Notes under the pieces: generated by a model
Seen by the model: only the letters and a program-made list of their open reading frames with translations
Database searches by the model: none
Told to the model about the DNA's origin: nothing
Translations under genes and position numbers: made by a program
Part shown: one piece after another, positions 8,380-19,900 of the stretch
Layout: the number at the start of each line of letters is the position of its first letter
Numbering within the stretch: position 1 is the stretch's first letter
Origin: Anadara kagoshimensis
Lineage: Eukaryota > Mollusca > Bivalvia > Arcoida > Arcidae
DNA length: 64,000 nt
Reading direction: 5' to 3'
NCBI GenBank assembly: GCA_021292105.1
Contig: CM037874.1
Span: 15,358,615-15,422,614 of the forward strand

Positions 8380-10022
8380 CCCGACATTGTTTCTTTAACT
8401 ACATCAAGTTCGGAATGCCAACGTTTTTCCATTTTGGACATTTGGTCCTGCATAATTTTCAAACTCTTATCCATAGTTTCCGACAATTTATCTATACTTT
8501 TACTCAATTGATCTTTACTGTCGGTCGCCACAATGTTTACTGCAGCATCGTCTCCATCTGTGTCACCACTTGCCTCTACAGTATCCCGCAATTCCCGTGT
8601 TCTTACCGTACTACCAAACACAGCCTTATTATTATACTGTTGCCACTTGATACGTTCCAAAGCTTCGTCAACAGTTTTTGGTTTGAATGAAGCAGCTACA
8701 CTTCCAGCATTCTTATCTGAACATCCATGGCACAGTTTAGTAATCACCTCACTTACTACATAATCTTCGGGCAAATCGGTGAATGCCTTGTCTGCCAAAT
8801 TCAACAGTCGTTCGGCCCATTCATCCAAGTCTTCACCAGGGAACTGCCTTGCACTCTGGAACTGAATTCGTATCGTCTCTGGTAGTTTCTTTAAATTAAA
8901 ACGTTTTTCCATGCACCTCACTAAATCCGAGTACTGTATATTTTTATCACGGCGGACTCTACCCAAGCAATAACGTGCAGCCGTACCAGTGACCGACCAA
9001 CACAATTGTGCCCGTTTCTGTTGATCACTCAACCCGGCCATTTCAGCATACATTTCGAATTTCCCAATAAAGGAAACCCAATCATCACCTTTATCGGTTC
9101 CGTCAAATTTCAAGGCCTTAAGCAAAGGTGTTTGAGTTGTCATAGCTGTTGGACCTACTGTTGTCTTGTAACCCAATCCATGATGCGTAGGTGCAACTGC
9201 ACTGTGTGTCTGCGATTCGAAAGGCATCTGGGGTGTGCTAACCGAAGACATCATTGGTGGTTTGCATCGGGGCATGGACTCAGGTGGATATATGCTACGG
9301 GTTGGAGTAAAACACTCGAACTTGTTTGAATTGGCAGATGTAACATTCCACAGATCTTGCTCTTGTTGCCAAGTGACAGGTGTTCTTTTTCCTTCTTCCT
9401 GAGAGGGGGTCCACTTATTCAAATGTGCTTTTGCAATTTTTCGCTTTTTATGTGGTATCCCGATACTTTGAGTAGGTGGTGAAATTGACACTTGATTTAA
9501 TTGTGGCTTACGCTTGTCAGAATCTATCCCAGGCCATTTTGTCCCCGGTTCCACAGTCTTACTTGCATTGAATAGAACCTTGTTCAAATCCTGATATGGC
9601 AGATTAGCTGTGAGCTTACTGTACTTAATGCCTGTAGAAAATTCTGTTGACTTTCTGTCTGCACTACCAGTTAACGACTTTCTAAATACGTCAGGGCCCA
9701 GCAACCCTTCCTGTGTCTCGAACCTATGTTCTTCCTCCTCTGAGTTGGATTCCAGTGTATATTGATCATCAAAGTCCTTAAGGTCATCTACCTCTTGAAA
9801 CTGAAATTCATCTAATGGTGTGTAATCGATATACTTCTGTATTGCATGCATACGAATGAATGGAACCTGTGCCAAAATTTCTGGTGTGATATTTCCCTCT
9901 TTTCGCAATTCCCAAATTCTATCTGCCGTCACTTTACCCACCGTAGCTAGGGTTAATAAATCATCATATCCACAGAAATTAATGTACACTTTCTTTCCCT
10001 CAACTTCATCTGTGTGCGACAT
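8214..10022 (-). CDS. gag: Gag polyprotein
   Basis: 602 residues, uninterrupted. Residues about 300-470 match the retrotransposon Gag/capsid type (FDGTDKGDDWVSFIGKFEMY, QFQSARQFPGEDLDEWAERL). A CCHC zinc knuckle, CYKCKELGHIARDC, lies near residue 565 and binds RNA. Residues about 10-55 (YINFCGYDDLLTLATVGKVT, ADRIWELRKEG) look like a ComEA-type helix-hairpin-helix DNA-binding motif, which is unusual in Gag. A coiled-coil-like stretch precedes the knuckle. The ATG at 10022 is the first in a long open frame. The last codons contain the frameshift site for pol. Confidence 0.92.
   Translation of the reverse strand: MSHTDEVEGKKVYINFCGYDDLLTLATVGKVTADRIWELRKEGNITPEILAQVPFIRMHAIQKYIDYTPLDEFQFQEVDDLKDFDDQYTLESNSEEEEHRFETQEGLLGPDVFRKSLTGSADRKSTEFSTGIKYSKLTANLPYQDLNKVLFNASKTVEPGTKWPGIDSDKRKPQLNQVSISPPTQSIGIPHKKRKIAKAHLNKWTPSQEEGKRTPVTWQQEQDLWNVTSANSNKFECFTPTRSIYPPESMPRCKPPMMSSVSTPQMPFESQTHSAVAPTHHGLGYKTTVGPTAMTTQTPLLKALKFDGTDKGDDWVSFIGKFEMYAEMAGLSDQQKRAQLCWSVTGTAARYCLGRVRRDKNIQYSDLVRCMEKRFNLKKLPETIRIQFQSARQFPGEDLDEWAERLLNLADKAFTDLPEDYVVSEVITKLCHGCSDKNAGSVAASFKPKTVDEALERIKWQQYNNKAVFGSTVRTRELRDTVEASGDTDGDDAAVNIVATDSKDQLSKSIDKLSETMDKSLKIMQDQMSKMEKRWHSELDVVKETMSGWKRRSPGNRVYQDPKNLQCYKCKELGHIARDCGKTQNQEPKEMKTPLNRKGPDP
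8235..8241 (-). promoter_or_regulatory. -1 ribosomal frameshift slippery site T TTA AAC
   Basis: On the minus strand the heptamer TTTAAAC lies in the gag frame exactly as T TTA AAC (codons Leu-Asn), eight codons before the gag stop and inside the gag-pol overlap. The pol frame is -1 to gag. This is a canonical X XXY YYZ heptamer. GC-rich sequence with GGATCC and short complementary stretches follows and could fold, but no pseudoknot was computed. Confidence 0.8.
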
Positions 10023-10580
10023 CCTAAGTGCTTGCAGTACTTTGATTATTTCTTAATTTTCTTCAATTGCTAATTTTTTATCCCATTAATACTCAGAAAA
10101 TTTACCTGGATCTAGATCTAGACCGAATTAACGGTTTTAATTCCCTACCACTTTGATCACCATTTCAAATGACACAACACACAAACATTTAATTCACAAA
10201 TTTATTTCAAATTTACACTGTAATTTTCTAAAAATGCTTCAATTTTGCTTCTGATATTTAAAAAAATCAATATTGCACTTGCTAACCACTCATTTTGAAA
10301 ATAATCCATCACTGCTATTGTCGTTGGCTTTTTTGAAAAGCTAGTACTTGACGGACGAAATCATAATCAACATAAAATGCACCAATTTTGCGAAATCACA
10401 ATTGAATCCAAGCCGGTTAATACTAACTACATCACAAGGCAATCACAAAAATTTACAATATTCATTGCATCCACGATTTCAACTGTTAATCTTCCAAAAC
10501 AACTACGACATTTTTTCGCGCCAAACTGTCAAATCAAAAAACACGAGGTCACTATATAAACATTGCATTTAACTATTAAA
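10023..10580 (-). other. 5' leader of the Gypsy element
   Basis: AT-rich leader between primer-binding site and gag ATG, expected to hold packaging signals. No open frame on the element strand. Two short plus-strand frames here are judged chance. Confidence 0.6.
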
Positions 10581-10598
10581 CCGTGCTGCGTGACGCCA
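10581..10598 (-). promoter_or_regulatory. Primer-binding site
   Basis: On the minus strand TGGCGTCACGCAGCACGG begins one base after the 5' LTR. TGG is the complement of tRNA CCA, and the location is that of a minus-strand primer site. I cannot name the tRNA with confidence. Confidence 0.75.
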
Positions 10599-10599
10599 T

Positions 10600-10780
10600 T
10601 GTAGTAAGTTTATTGGTTACTTACCTAATTATCGCAGGTTCAACGGTTAGATAGCTTCACTGGATTGCAATACACTCTCAATCACGTCTTCGTAATCTCC
10701 GGTCAGTCGTAGCTGTCACACAGTCGCCATTCTCCCTCTCGCTCTGTGACGTCACAACCTCGTTCCCAGAACTTACCACA
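10600..10780 (-). repeat. 5' LTR of the Gypsy element
   Basis: 181 bp, identical on inspection to 1309-1489, with CRE palindrome TGTGACGTCACA at 10745-10756. On the minus strand this copy carries promoter function. No convincing TATA box is seen, so promoter type is uncertain. Confidence 0.95.
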
Positions 10781-11034
10781 GTTTCACAGTAAATACCTAA
10801 ATTTTGTCTTTAATGCATGAAATCGTCACTGCAGAGACGATACTCGCGTATAATAACTGAAAACAAAAAAGGCCTCGAATCTTAGGACGCTCTCGATTTT
10901 AGGACGGTCGACGATACTGCATAAAGCGCTTGAAAATTGTTTGGAACCTGTCTAACTTCGCTTATGGGCTAATGTCGATTTTGTCAATAAACAACATCGC
11001 TGAGAACATGTTCATTATAGTTAACAATCTATGT

Positions 11035-11260
11035 TAAATGCCGCTTTTCCGTTGTAAATTGCATACGGGTATACATTTTTGCTTGTTGTGTTTAACAAAT
11101 ACTGCTTTTCTGTCATTAAATAGCATATGGCATTTTTCTTGCCGTTTTTAACAAATACTGCTTTCCGTCAATTACATTGCATACATAGTTTTGCTTGTCG
11201 TTTGAACAAGTATCGCTTTTCTGCGTTGTATTGCACTTATAGTTTTGCATTCCTCCACAA
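11035..11260. repeat. Tandem repeat, 54-62 bp unit, four copies
   Basis: Four degenerate units with core AACAAATACTGCTTTTCTGT followed by an ATTGCATA-like segment and TTTTGCTTG; unit starts near 11040, 11102, 11157 and 11211. Confidence 0.75.
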
Positions 11261-12892
11261 TTGAGGGAATTATATGCCTGGTCTTGATATAAGACGTAAA
11301 AGTGATGCATATTTATAGGTCGTCCACGATCTGGTGGCAAAGTATACAACAAGTCTATTTTCAGATTAGGGTAATCTTAACGAATAAAGTGTGCACCGGC
11401 GTGATTATGTATACATATATGGAGATACGCTTTTTTACACCTATATGTGTTATTTAAAGCCTTACGTGTTTACTATACCGTGAGAATCTTGGACAGACTA
11501 TTTACTTATTATTTCATTCCCGAAAAAATCCCCCTTCTTCATTGGTGTATAGAGCTTTTTGGTGGAGCTTACATTTCGTCTGGAATGTTACACAGCAAAA
11601 ATCTACTTTCAGACGCTTCCTTTCTGTCTTCATTTTATTCATGAAAAACTTTATTTATCCAAACAGTCACCACAAAGTCGGGAAAGACTACAGCCATGTG
11701 CTTTGTTTACTTTCTGTCACTATCATGATTATGTCCCTTTAATACATGTTATTCAAAGCAGAGTGGGTAACGACTATTTGTCGGGTTAAAGTAAAAAAAA
11801 ATATGGCTGTCACATGTTTTACTGCTTACATGGTCTTAATCATTAAAAATCTTGGTTTATTTAGAAGAATATTAAAGAGATCATAATTTTATTATCGTCA
11901 TACAGCATTCCTATGAATAAGGAATATATAATAAGGTAATTTTGTTCATCTGCCTTGTGCAATACACATCGTTTGCCTACAGTAGCTCTGTTCCAGAACA
12001 GATGGAGATTTTCTTTTTTGTGCCGAATATTCAAATAGGATTCGAATAACAGCCAACTAATATTCAAATGCTTAATTTGGTATTCTTTTCAGCTCTTTTG
12101 TTTCACCTCGCTGTTTGAATCATCTCCTTAAAACATGAAACAAGGCATAAATAAAACCGAGGCCTCGTAAGGTATTTTGTTTACACGGTTTGTTGAACAC
12201 ACATGGTCTCGGTAATAATTAAGTGATTAGAGGATTAACTCTGGTGTTGATTATACACAGTCAATGATTAATTAATTATCACACCGATTGTACACCTGTG
12301 GGACACGTGGCTTCATCTTAAAGTCTTGTGTGATTTCTCGATCATGAACTAATCTTAATTGACAAGACAAAATTTAGAAGGTTTATAGGGGGAAAAAAAC
12401 CGAATGACCGAATTTCAATTCAGCGTTTTATTTGCCAATTCGGTGATTTTTAGCCGATTTTGGCGATTTGTGGGGCCCTGCCCCCAACTAAATTTTACAT
12501 TATAAATAGACAATAGACTTTGTAAGTTTTGTGACACTAATTCAATCGAGGACGAGAAACATTTGCAACAATTATAATGATTTATGAACTGATTTCATCG
12601 CTAAACTAGATATTGATTTTGCTTTACCAGATGAGGACCTTGTGAAGAAAATACTATGTCTTTCTTCAAAAATTTATCATGTGGCAAACTTTTTCATTAA
12701 TTGTTAAATTAAACGTAATAGTTCTCGCTCTACATATGAACATTGGAGGTAGTGCATCATAAGCCTACATAGGCTGGCCAAAACAATGATACTGTTTATT
12801 TGTAATATTATTAGAAATAATGTATAAATTGGGTTGCACATTAAAATAAAAATTATTATATTATTATAAATGTCCATAGGAAAGTTAGATTG
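11261..12892. other. Intergenic DNA, no feature seen
   Basis: AT-rich DNA with only short open frames of no recognisable family. Confidence 0.4.
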
Positions 12893-13075
12893 GGAGATTA
12901 TTTCTCCTGGCCTAAAAAAGAGTTAATAAAACCGCAGGATTTCACCATTAAATGGCAACAATCATTAGATTGTCAGATGGAAAAAAAAAAGCAGTATTTC
13001 AAGTAAATTTTCAATATTCTTTAAGCACAGGAGAAATTATCCCCAAAAGTTGGGGATCTATAGCCTGGCCTTTTT
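12893..13075. repeat. Diverged MITE copy (GATTATTTCTCCTGGCC family)
   Basis: Starts TTGGGAGATTATTTCTCCTG and ends with the inverted form AGGAGAAATTATCCCCAA. Related to the better preserved element at 15198-15537. Confidence 0.6.
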
Positions 13076-13289
13076 AAAAGGGGGAAAAGTGCTGTAATTG
13101 TTGATAAATTTTGTATATCTTTCGTTTACCCCGAAAACAAAACCATGCCCCTTTTACTTTTATTTCTTCCCCAAAGAAATCCCTTTCAGACAGTGGCATA
13201 TACCACTGTAGCAGATATGGATTCTCGCCTTATTAGTTCACCTGGCCAAAGGCCATTTGAGCTTATTGCATGGCAAGGCATGCATGCGT

Positions 13290-14812
13290 GAATAAACTTT
13301 AATCTTCTACTCCAAAATTACTGGGCCAATTGAAACCAAATTTGATGTGGAAGGTCCTTGACATAGTCTAACTTTAGTTCAAATCATGTCATTTGAATAT
13401 CCAAGATGGCCGCTTTTACTAAAAATAGACAAAACCAAAAAAATCTTCATCTTTTGAACCACTCATGGGAGGCAAAAACTGATGTGATATTTGGATTCTA
13501 CATAGTCATAACCTTAAAGTTTGTTCATTTAGTGTAATTTGGTTTGAAAATAGGTTATGCATTTTTGCGTTTAATTTTGCAAAAAATGTAAAATATTTTC
13601 AAATTGTTCTAACTTGACTATATGACCAGATAATGAAATGGGGTTTTCAGTTTAGACATATTCTTGTAATTACCTTCAAAATGGTGTCAAGGTCAATTGT
13701 GAAGGTCATGAACTAATTTTTACCTTTCTAATTTTATTATTTTCTGGAAAACAATAAACTTTTTGTATAGGCATGTTTATAAAAATGTAGGTATTGATAC
13801 AACAATCATTTTGATGTATAGAAAAAGGTCACAGATCCAAAGGTCACAGTAGCAAAACAGTAACAAAATAGTTAATTATCTCGAAAACTAAACATTTTGT
13901 TTAGGCATGTATATTAGAATATTGTTAGTATTATTGCAACAATCATTTTGATATATAGATTAAGGTCATGGATTCAAAGGTTACGGTCGCTGATGCCAAA
14001 GAATACTGAAATGGTTCATGATCTTAAAAACTATTAGCGTTTTATATAAGCATATACATATATATGAGAAAGATATTTTGATGTATAGATAAAGGTCATG
14101 GGACCAAAGGTCAATGTCACGGTAGCAAAACAATACCAAAATGGTTAATTATCTGGAAAACTATATACTTTTTGTATGGGCATGTATATTGGACTATTGT
14201 TGGTATTGTTGCAACAATCATTTTGTTATATAGATTCAGGTCATGGGTTCAAGGTCAAGGTCACAGATGCGAAAGAATACTGAAATGGTTGATTATCTTG
14301 AAAACTATTAATTTTTCCTATAGGCAAGTATATTAGAATGTTGTAGGTATTGATACAATGATGATTTTGATGTGTAGAAAAAGGTCATTGGTTCAAAGGT
14401 CAAAGATGTAATAACAATACCGAAATGGTAAATTATCTCGAAAACTATAAATTTTATGTTATGGTTAAGTGTGCATGCATCCTTGCTCTAAGTTTGATCT
14501 TCTCCTCTGAAACCATGGGGCCAATTGAAACCAGACTTGGTGTGGAAGGTCCTTAGGTGGAGTAGCTGAAAGTTTATACAAGGCAACCTTGTAAAAAATC
14601 TTAGATGGCCGCCATTACTATAAATAGCAAAATCTCTAAAATGGCCATTGTGCATTCAATTTGCCACCAATTTTCTTCAAATTTGAAATATAGAAAGAAG
14701 ATCCCTAGCCATATAACAAATGTGAAAGGTTTTTCATTTACCTAATTTAATCAAATTAGGTCAATTTTTTCCTGTTGAGCATTACAGGCCCTTTTGGGCC
14801 TCTTGTTTACAG
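13290..14812. repeat. Composite repeat with an internal ~150-bp tandem array
   Basis: Two outer modules share GGGCCAATTGAAACCA, GTGGAAGGTCCTT and AAGATGGCCGC (near 13320-13420 and 14515-14610). Between them, about 13690-14450, lie four to five degenerate units of about 150 bp: AAGGTCATGG, GAATACTGAAATGGTT, ATCTCGAAAACTAT, AGGCATGTATATT, CAACAATCATTTTGAT. The right side ends with hairpin AGGCCCTTTTGGGCCT (14787-14802) followed by CTTGTTT. A similar end (TACAGGCTCTATTGCGCCTC) recurs near 15163. Confidence 0.7.
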
Positions 14813-15197
14813 TTTTTACGAACAGGGAAGGTACTTCCCTGGAAGTATTGGCTTAGGGCTTGAAAAATCTGCTCAGAGCGATTCACCGAACAACTACTCT
14901 GACTTTTATCCGTTCGAGAAATGAAATAGTTCGTTAGATGCTTTAATGTCAATATGTAATAAAAGTGAATTGTGTTGACTGCAAGGAGTATCTTTGATTA
15001 TTTTTCCCCAAGATAAATAGTAAAAATTACAAAATTGATAGACATGAAAAGATCTAACTCAGTAACATGTTTCATAAATATCTAAATATCCCCATCAGAG
15101 TTATTGCTCGTGAAATTTAGTTTTTCTTGTGTTTTTGTGTTGTTTATGGTCCAGGTGAGCGGTACAGGCTCTATTGCGCCTCCTGTATATAATCGTG

Positions 15198-15537
15198 TTT
15201 TAGTCCCCCAACTACGGAAATGTGTTGAAGCGAACAATGGAATAACATAGTTGGGGGATTATTTCTCCTGGCCTAAAAATGTATGGAATATGTATGTTTT
15301 CAATGTTACATTACTTTTTGACATGATAAAACATAATATTTATGCATCTTGTTGCATATTAGAACCAGGCGAAATCATCCCCCAAAATTTACTGAAGGAG
15401 GTGGCGGGCACCAGTCTAGATTTCAAGCGTCTAAATGACCCAGTCATTGTCCAAACATCATTTTACCTACCGTAGATAAGATAACAAAAATATTGGCCAG
15501 GAGAAATAATGTCCCAAATGAAATTGGGGGACTAAAA
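15198..15537. repeat. MITE with TTTTAGTCCCCCAA terminal inverted repeats
   Basis: About 340 bp. Outer ends TTTTAGTCCCCCAA and its complement TTGGGGGACTAAAA; subterminal GGGATTATTTCTCCTGGCC pairs with GGCCAGGAGAAATAATGTCCC. The 74-codon open frame inside has no recognised family. Confidence 0.7.
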
Positions 15538-15807
15538 ATGCATGTACCAGGCATGATATTTATATTCTAAGGCCACAAATAATCCTAAATGAAACAAGTC
15601 ATAAAAATTGCACGTCACACAATACTGTTCTATATGAGTTGAAGTGAATATTGTTTGGAATGAGCAATGCGGAACTATATACAGCCAAATATATCTTGAC
15701 AATAGTCAAGTAATATAGAAACTTAGCTTTTATAATCTTAACTTGGATCATCGGTAGCCTTATGAAGTATGAAGTATCACTCCCGAACAATACATTTTTA
15801 GAAGGAA

Positions 15808-16014
15808 AATAAAGGGTTCTTTTGGATGGGAACGTAAAATAAACGAGGTCCCATGTCACAGAGGACTTGGCATGCTAAAGAACCCTGCTGTATAATGCCA
15901 TCAGCGCAACTCTCAGGCAAAATTTCTGCACTCTGGCCTATAGCTGGCAATGTCTCGATTTAAGTGAAATATTATTGACTGGGATGTTAAACAGCATCAC
16001 TCAATTCAACTCAA
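15808..16014 (+). repeat. SINE family A, 5'-truncated
   Basis: Body and tail without the tRNA-like head: GGTTCTTTTGGATGGGAACG, AAAGAACCCTGCTGTATAAT, GCCATCAGCGCAAC, then the tail TAAGTGAAATATTATTGACT plus GGGATGTTAAACAGC. It matches the full copy at 35288-35608. Confidence 0.8.
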
Positions 16015-16028
16015 ATTAAAACTCTCTA

Positions 16029-16236
16029 ATTGACGTATCGCCGACCACGCCCACAATGTTCCGACACTGGCCGCCATCACTGTACCAAAGCAGCGTCACA
16101 GCAACTAATGACGTACTAGTGTCAGTGACATCTTTAAATGGCGCTATTCAGGCTGAGTTTTCATTCTTTTTGCGTGTAAATTAAGCATCTGGCCATTTGA
16201 CGGAACATTGTGGGTGTGGCTGGCGATAGGTCGATT
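16029..16236. repeat. MITE family M3 with ~37-bp terminal inverted repeats
   Basis: Left end CGCCGACCACGCCCACAATG TTCCGACA; right end is its imperfect complement (GGAACATTGTGGGTGTGGCT). A second copy, about 208 bp, is at 27659-27862. Confidence 0.8.
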
Positions 16237-16297
16237 GCCATAGTTCATAGTAGTATATGTGATACTAGTAATCGTATTATAATCATATATATAGAGG

Positions 16298-16437
16298 ATC
16301 TTGCATGAGTGTTTATGTAATATTGAATTTATTAAACGAGTTGAATAATTTTTTATGCAACGAGCCTTGGCGAGTTGCATAAAACATTATTCAACGAGTT
16401 TAATAAATTCAATATTGCATAAACACGAATGCAAGAT
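16298..16437. repeat. Foldback (hairpin) element
   Basis: Two arms of about 60 bp, nearly complementary: ATCTTGCATGAGTGTTTATG ... opposite CATAAACACGAATGCAAGAT. The middle (GCAACGAGCCTTGGCGAGTTG) also folds. Confidence 0.8.
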
Positions 16438-16867
16438 TCTATTTTTTATATAATCCCATAAAAAACGGGTTTTCGTAGATTTAAAACTTGTCTTGTCATT
16501 ATAAGAAAACAGCTGATTGGCCGATACGCAACAAGTTCACGTAAATGTGTACGTTGTATGCGCCAGAAGTAATTCTGCTGAAATATTAAAAGTAAACAAT
16601 AGTCTGTCCGCAGGATATAAAAACAAAACAAACATTTTCAATTTAAATACAATGTATCTTCTTTTTAGAAGAAAAGTACAAAAGTATCAGCTCAAACAGT
16701 GTCAAATAAAACAAACAACTGTGAACTAGGTCAATTGTGTGACGTCACTCTGAAATGGCTTTTATGACGTCACACTCATTCAATACGATTTTTATTGTAT
16801 GACCGTATTACATGGATTATTGAGTAGAGTATATAATAAAATGTAATATGTTATTCATTTTTTGTAG

Positions 16868-16937
16868 TATGGTACGCTAACGGACGACGAAAATAAATTA
16901 GTCAGAAGAATAATGTTTAGGCATGATTTTTTATACC
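16868..16937 (+). CDS. OCIAD1: OCIAD1-like exon (start of OCIA domain)
   Basis: Preceded by TTCATTTTTTGTAG and followed by donor GTAAGT. Encodes YGTLTDDENKLVRRIMFRHD and more, the start of the OCIA domain. It begins in phase 0, so an upstream coding exon is required. Confidence 0.8.
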
Positions 16938-19900
16938 GTAAGTTTGATAATGTTTCAATTTCTGCTAGCCAAAATCACCATTTACTACTTATTTCTGAAA
17001 AATTCTTTTAAAACTTAACCTATTTTACCAAATTTGTAGAAACACAATACTTAAAAAAGGACTACATTTTCACAAGTTTTTTTTAAATTTGATAAATTTT
17101 AAATTATCAAATAAGTGCCAAATTGACAGCTTATCTCGCCCCATCTTTAGCAATATCTCGACAACTTTTCGGGCGCTACTATCTTTCTTTTGGCAGTTTT
17201 GGGCTGCTACCTATTTTGCTCTCAGCAGCTGAGATTCGGTTCCTTTTGCTTTGCTCAGTGTTAAACTTTCGACAGGTCCATACTGTAGGTCACACCATTG
17301 TAATTACAAACTGATAAACCGTAACTCAAGTATCTCACATCAACAAAACATAGCTCAGTTACTGTAGGTCCTAGTTACGCCTACTGATAGTATTTGTGAC
17401 AGTCAAAAATATCTTAGTTCTTCCATGAATGTTATAACAAAGTACAGTTCAACCTGCATTAAAGACCACCTCTATAAAATGACCACCTGCTTATAAAGGC
17501 CAGTAGAGTTGTATCTCAATGGTTTTTTATTCATATTATTTGAACCTGTATCTAAAGGCTACCTGCCCATGAAGGTCACTTTTACTGGTTTCCTTGGGTG
17601 GCCTTTATAGACAGGTTTGACTGTATACTTTCATTCAGTGTAGTTGAAGACGTACACACTGCACATCAAACGGAAAGAGCCTCCAAGTAATACATTTATG
17701 TAATAAATGAAAATTTAAGAAGGTAATCAGAAAAACTTTGACATGGATTAAGACACTACCAGATACTCAGGGATTCATCAAGGGCCTATTTAGGCCTATT
17801 CCCAATGGAAAAAACATTGATTTTTTTCCAAAAATCAGCTTAGAAAATTTCCAATTAGAAATTGTGTTGTTTCTTAACGAAAAGTAAAATTTGTGAAATC
17901 CCCCCAATCAGCAAAATCAAGTAAAAGATTCTAGATTATTTTAAAACAACATCTGCAAAGCTTGACGAAAATACCGCTTTTACATCAAAGGCTTACGAGG
18001 TCATGAGTAAACAACTTCTGACATGATGTCGAAGATTTCCCAAAATGAGCAAAAAGTTAATAGTTTTTCCCAATTTTTAGTTTAGGACCTTTTCCCAAAA
18101 GACCCTGATAAATCCCTGGTACTGGATTGTTTGTAGTTTCATTTTGATCCAAAAAAATTTTACATTTATACTGTACAGTCCAACCTGCCTTAAAGGCCAC
18201 TTCTATAATATAACGTCTACCTGCTTATATAGGCCAGTAGAATTGTACCAGTAGAATTATATCCCAATTGACCTGGGAACAAACATTAGAAACATTTGTG
18301 ATCCACTCACAGATAACGCTTGAACCTCTGTGGTAACTCAGTTGGTAGAGTGTGTGCTTTGAAGGGGGGTTGGGGAGGGGATGGGTGGGTTTGAAGCAGA
18401 CCGGGTCTGACCAAAGATTTAAAAGTTGGTAGTGACTATTCTTTTGCCAAGCATGTTATTACGAAATGATTTCATGGTTCTTTTATTTTATTTGATTTTT
18501 TTCCTGTTCTAAAAAAGCCAGAAGGGGTCTCAATAATTTACTGAATAGATTTAGATGCCATTTATATGGCCTACGGCAGATAGAAATAGTGCATTTTGTA
18601 CTGTACAAAATAAAATAATAAAGAAATTATTACTTATCTTTATTAAAATTAAAATATCTTCTTTGTAGATTTTCCATTGACAGCTTATACATGTGCTGCC
18701 ATTACATATGGTTGTAAGTATGCTTTTATATACATACAGTAAAACACAAATATAACGAACACGCTTACATTTACAACGGATACATGGATACTGTAGATTA
18801 CCTTTTTTATCGTGAGAGATTTATTAACGGGTAATTTCGCGAGAACTCTCAATCACGAATTCATATATCAGGCAAATATTTCTAGAATCGCGAAAAATAT
18901 TAAATTTAAAAACAGGTAGATAACTATATAGCCGCCACAAAGTGGGCGCGAAATTAAATATGCACCTGGATTGTGGACGCGAATACATGTATTCGCGAAA
19001 CAAATACATGTATTCGCGAAATGAAGCTCTGAGGTAAGTACGCAAAATTTGATATTCGCGATATTAAAGTAATCTACAGTAGTACAAAGTCAAATATTGG
19101 ACCCGACTGCTCCTCTATATAAGTCTATTTATAACAATATAACAAAGTTAAAAATAGAGTCCCCAGGGCTTCGTTATAAATGTGTTTTACTGTATACCAC
19201 TCCCAGTTATATAACATGCTTTGTCTTGTACCAGATTTGGAAGTACAGTAAAACCTTGTTATACTAATGTCATAATGCCCCTCGATAACTTTGCCTCCTC
19301 GCTTATCGCCACACTATTTTGAAGTTCCAAAATCCATTTTGTTTATGTTTTTCTTTATCCGCCTCCCCCAATTTATCGCCATACCCTTTTATAATGCCAA
19401 AAATTGACTGAACAAATGGTAGTGATGAATCGTTTTACTGTACTTTAAATATAGATATAACACATGCTGTGTGGTGCTGTCTTCAGTTTACACAAACAAA
19501 TGTTCCAGGTCAACTATTATAATGTATGTTTGACATCACCGAGCCTACTCGATCTACAGCCTCAGTGAATATCATGTTTTTGAGGTTCTATAAGCCTTTC
19601 ACTCTTCTTTCTACAAGACCAATTAAACCCATGACAATAAAACTAAACAGGGATGTTGCAAGGTCCAACCCCTTTCAAGATTAGAAAACGTGTACCAAAT
19701 GTAGAAGCTGGCACTTTTATGTAGAAAAACCATCACGGTTGTAACATCCTCTTCCTTGTTATACCTTCCGCAAACTAGTTTGAGGGGGGTTTATAGGAAT
19801 CACCATGTCTGTCTGTCTGTCTGTCTGTCCGTGTTAAATCGTGTCCGGGCCATATTTCATCAATGCTTTGGAGGCCTCTCATGAAACTTCACATGAAAAA

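Larger units (their letters stand above)
1305..10784 (-). mobile_element. Full-length Ty3/Gypsy LTR retrotransposon with PHD finger and TatD ORF
   Basis: The element itself is 1309-10780 (9,472 bp), flanked by a 4-bp target duplication GTTT at 1305-1308 and 10781-10784. It reads on the minus strand: 5' LTR 10600-10780, primer-binding site, gag, pol with protease, RT, RNase H and integrase, a PHD finger, a separate 3' ORF with a TatD nuclease domain, polypurine tract, 3' LTR 1309-1489. Protease-RT-RNase H-integrase order is Ty3/Gypsy. Short LTRs of this size are known from the mag/Steamer-like group of bivalve elements, but clade assignment would need a tree. The two LTRs appear identical, so insertion is recent. 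Five one-base frame interruptions break pol and the 3' ORF in this sequence. Confidence 0.95.
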
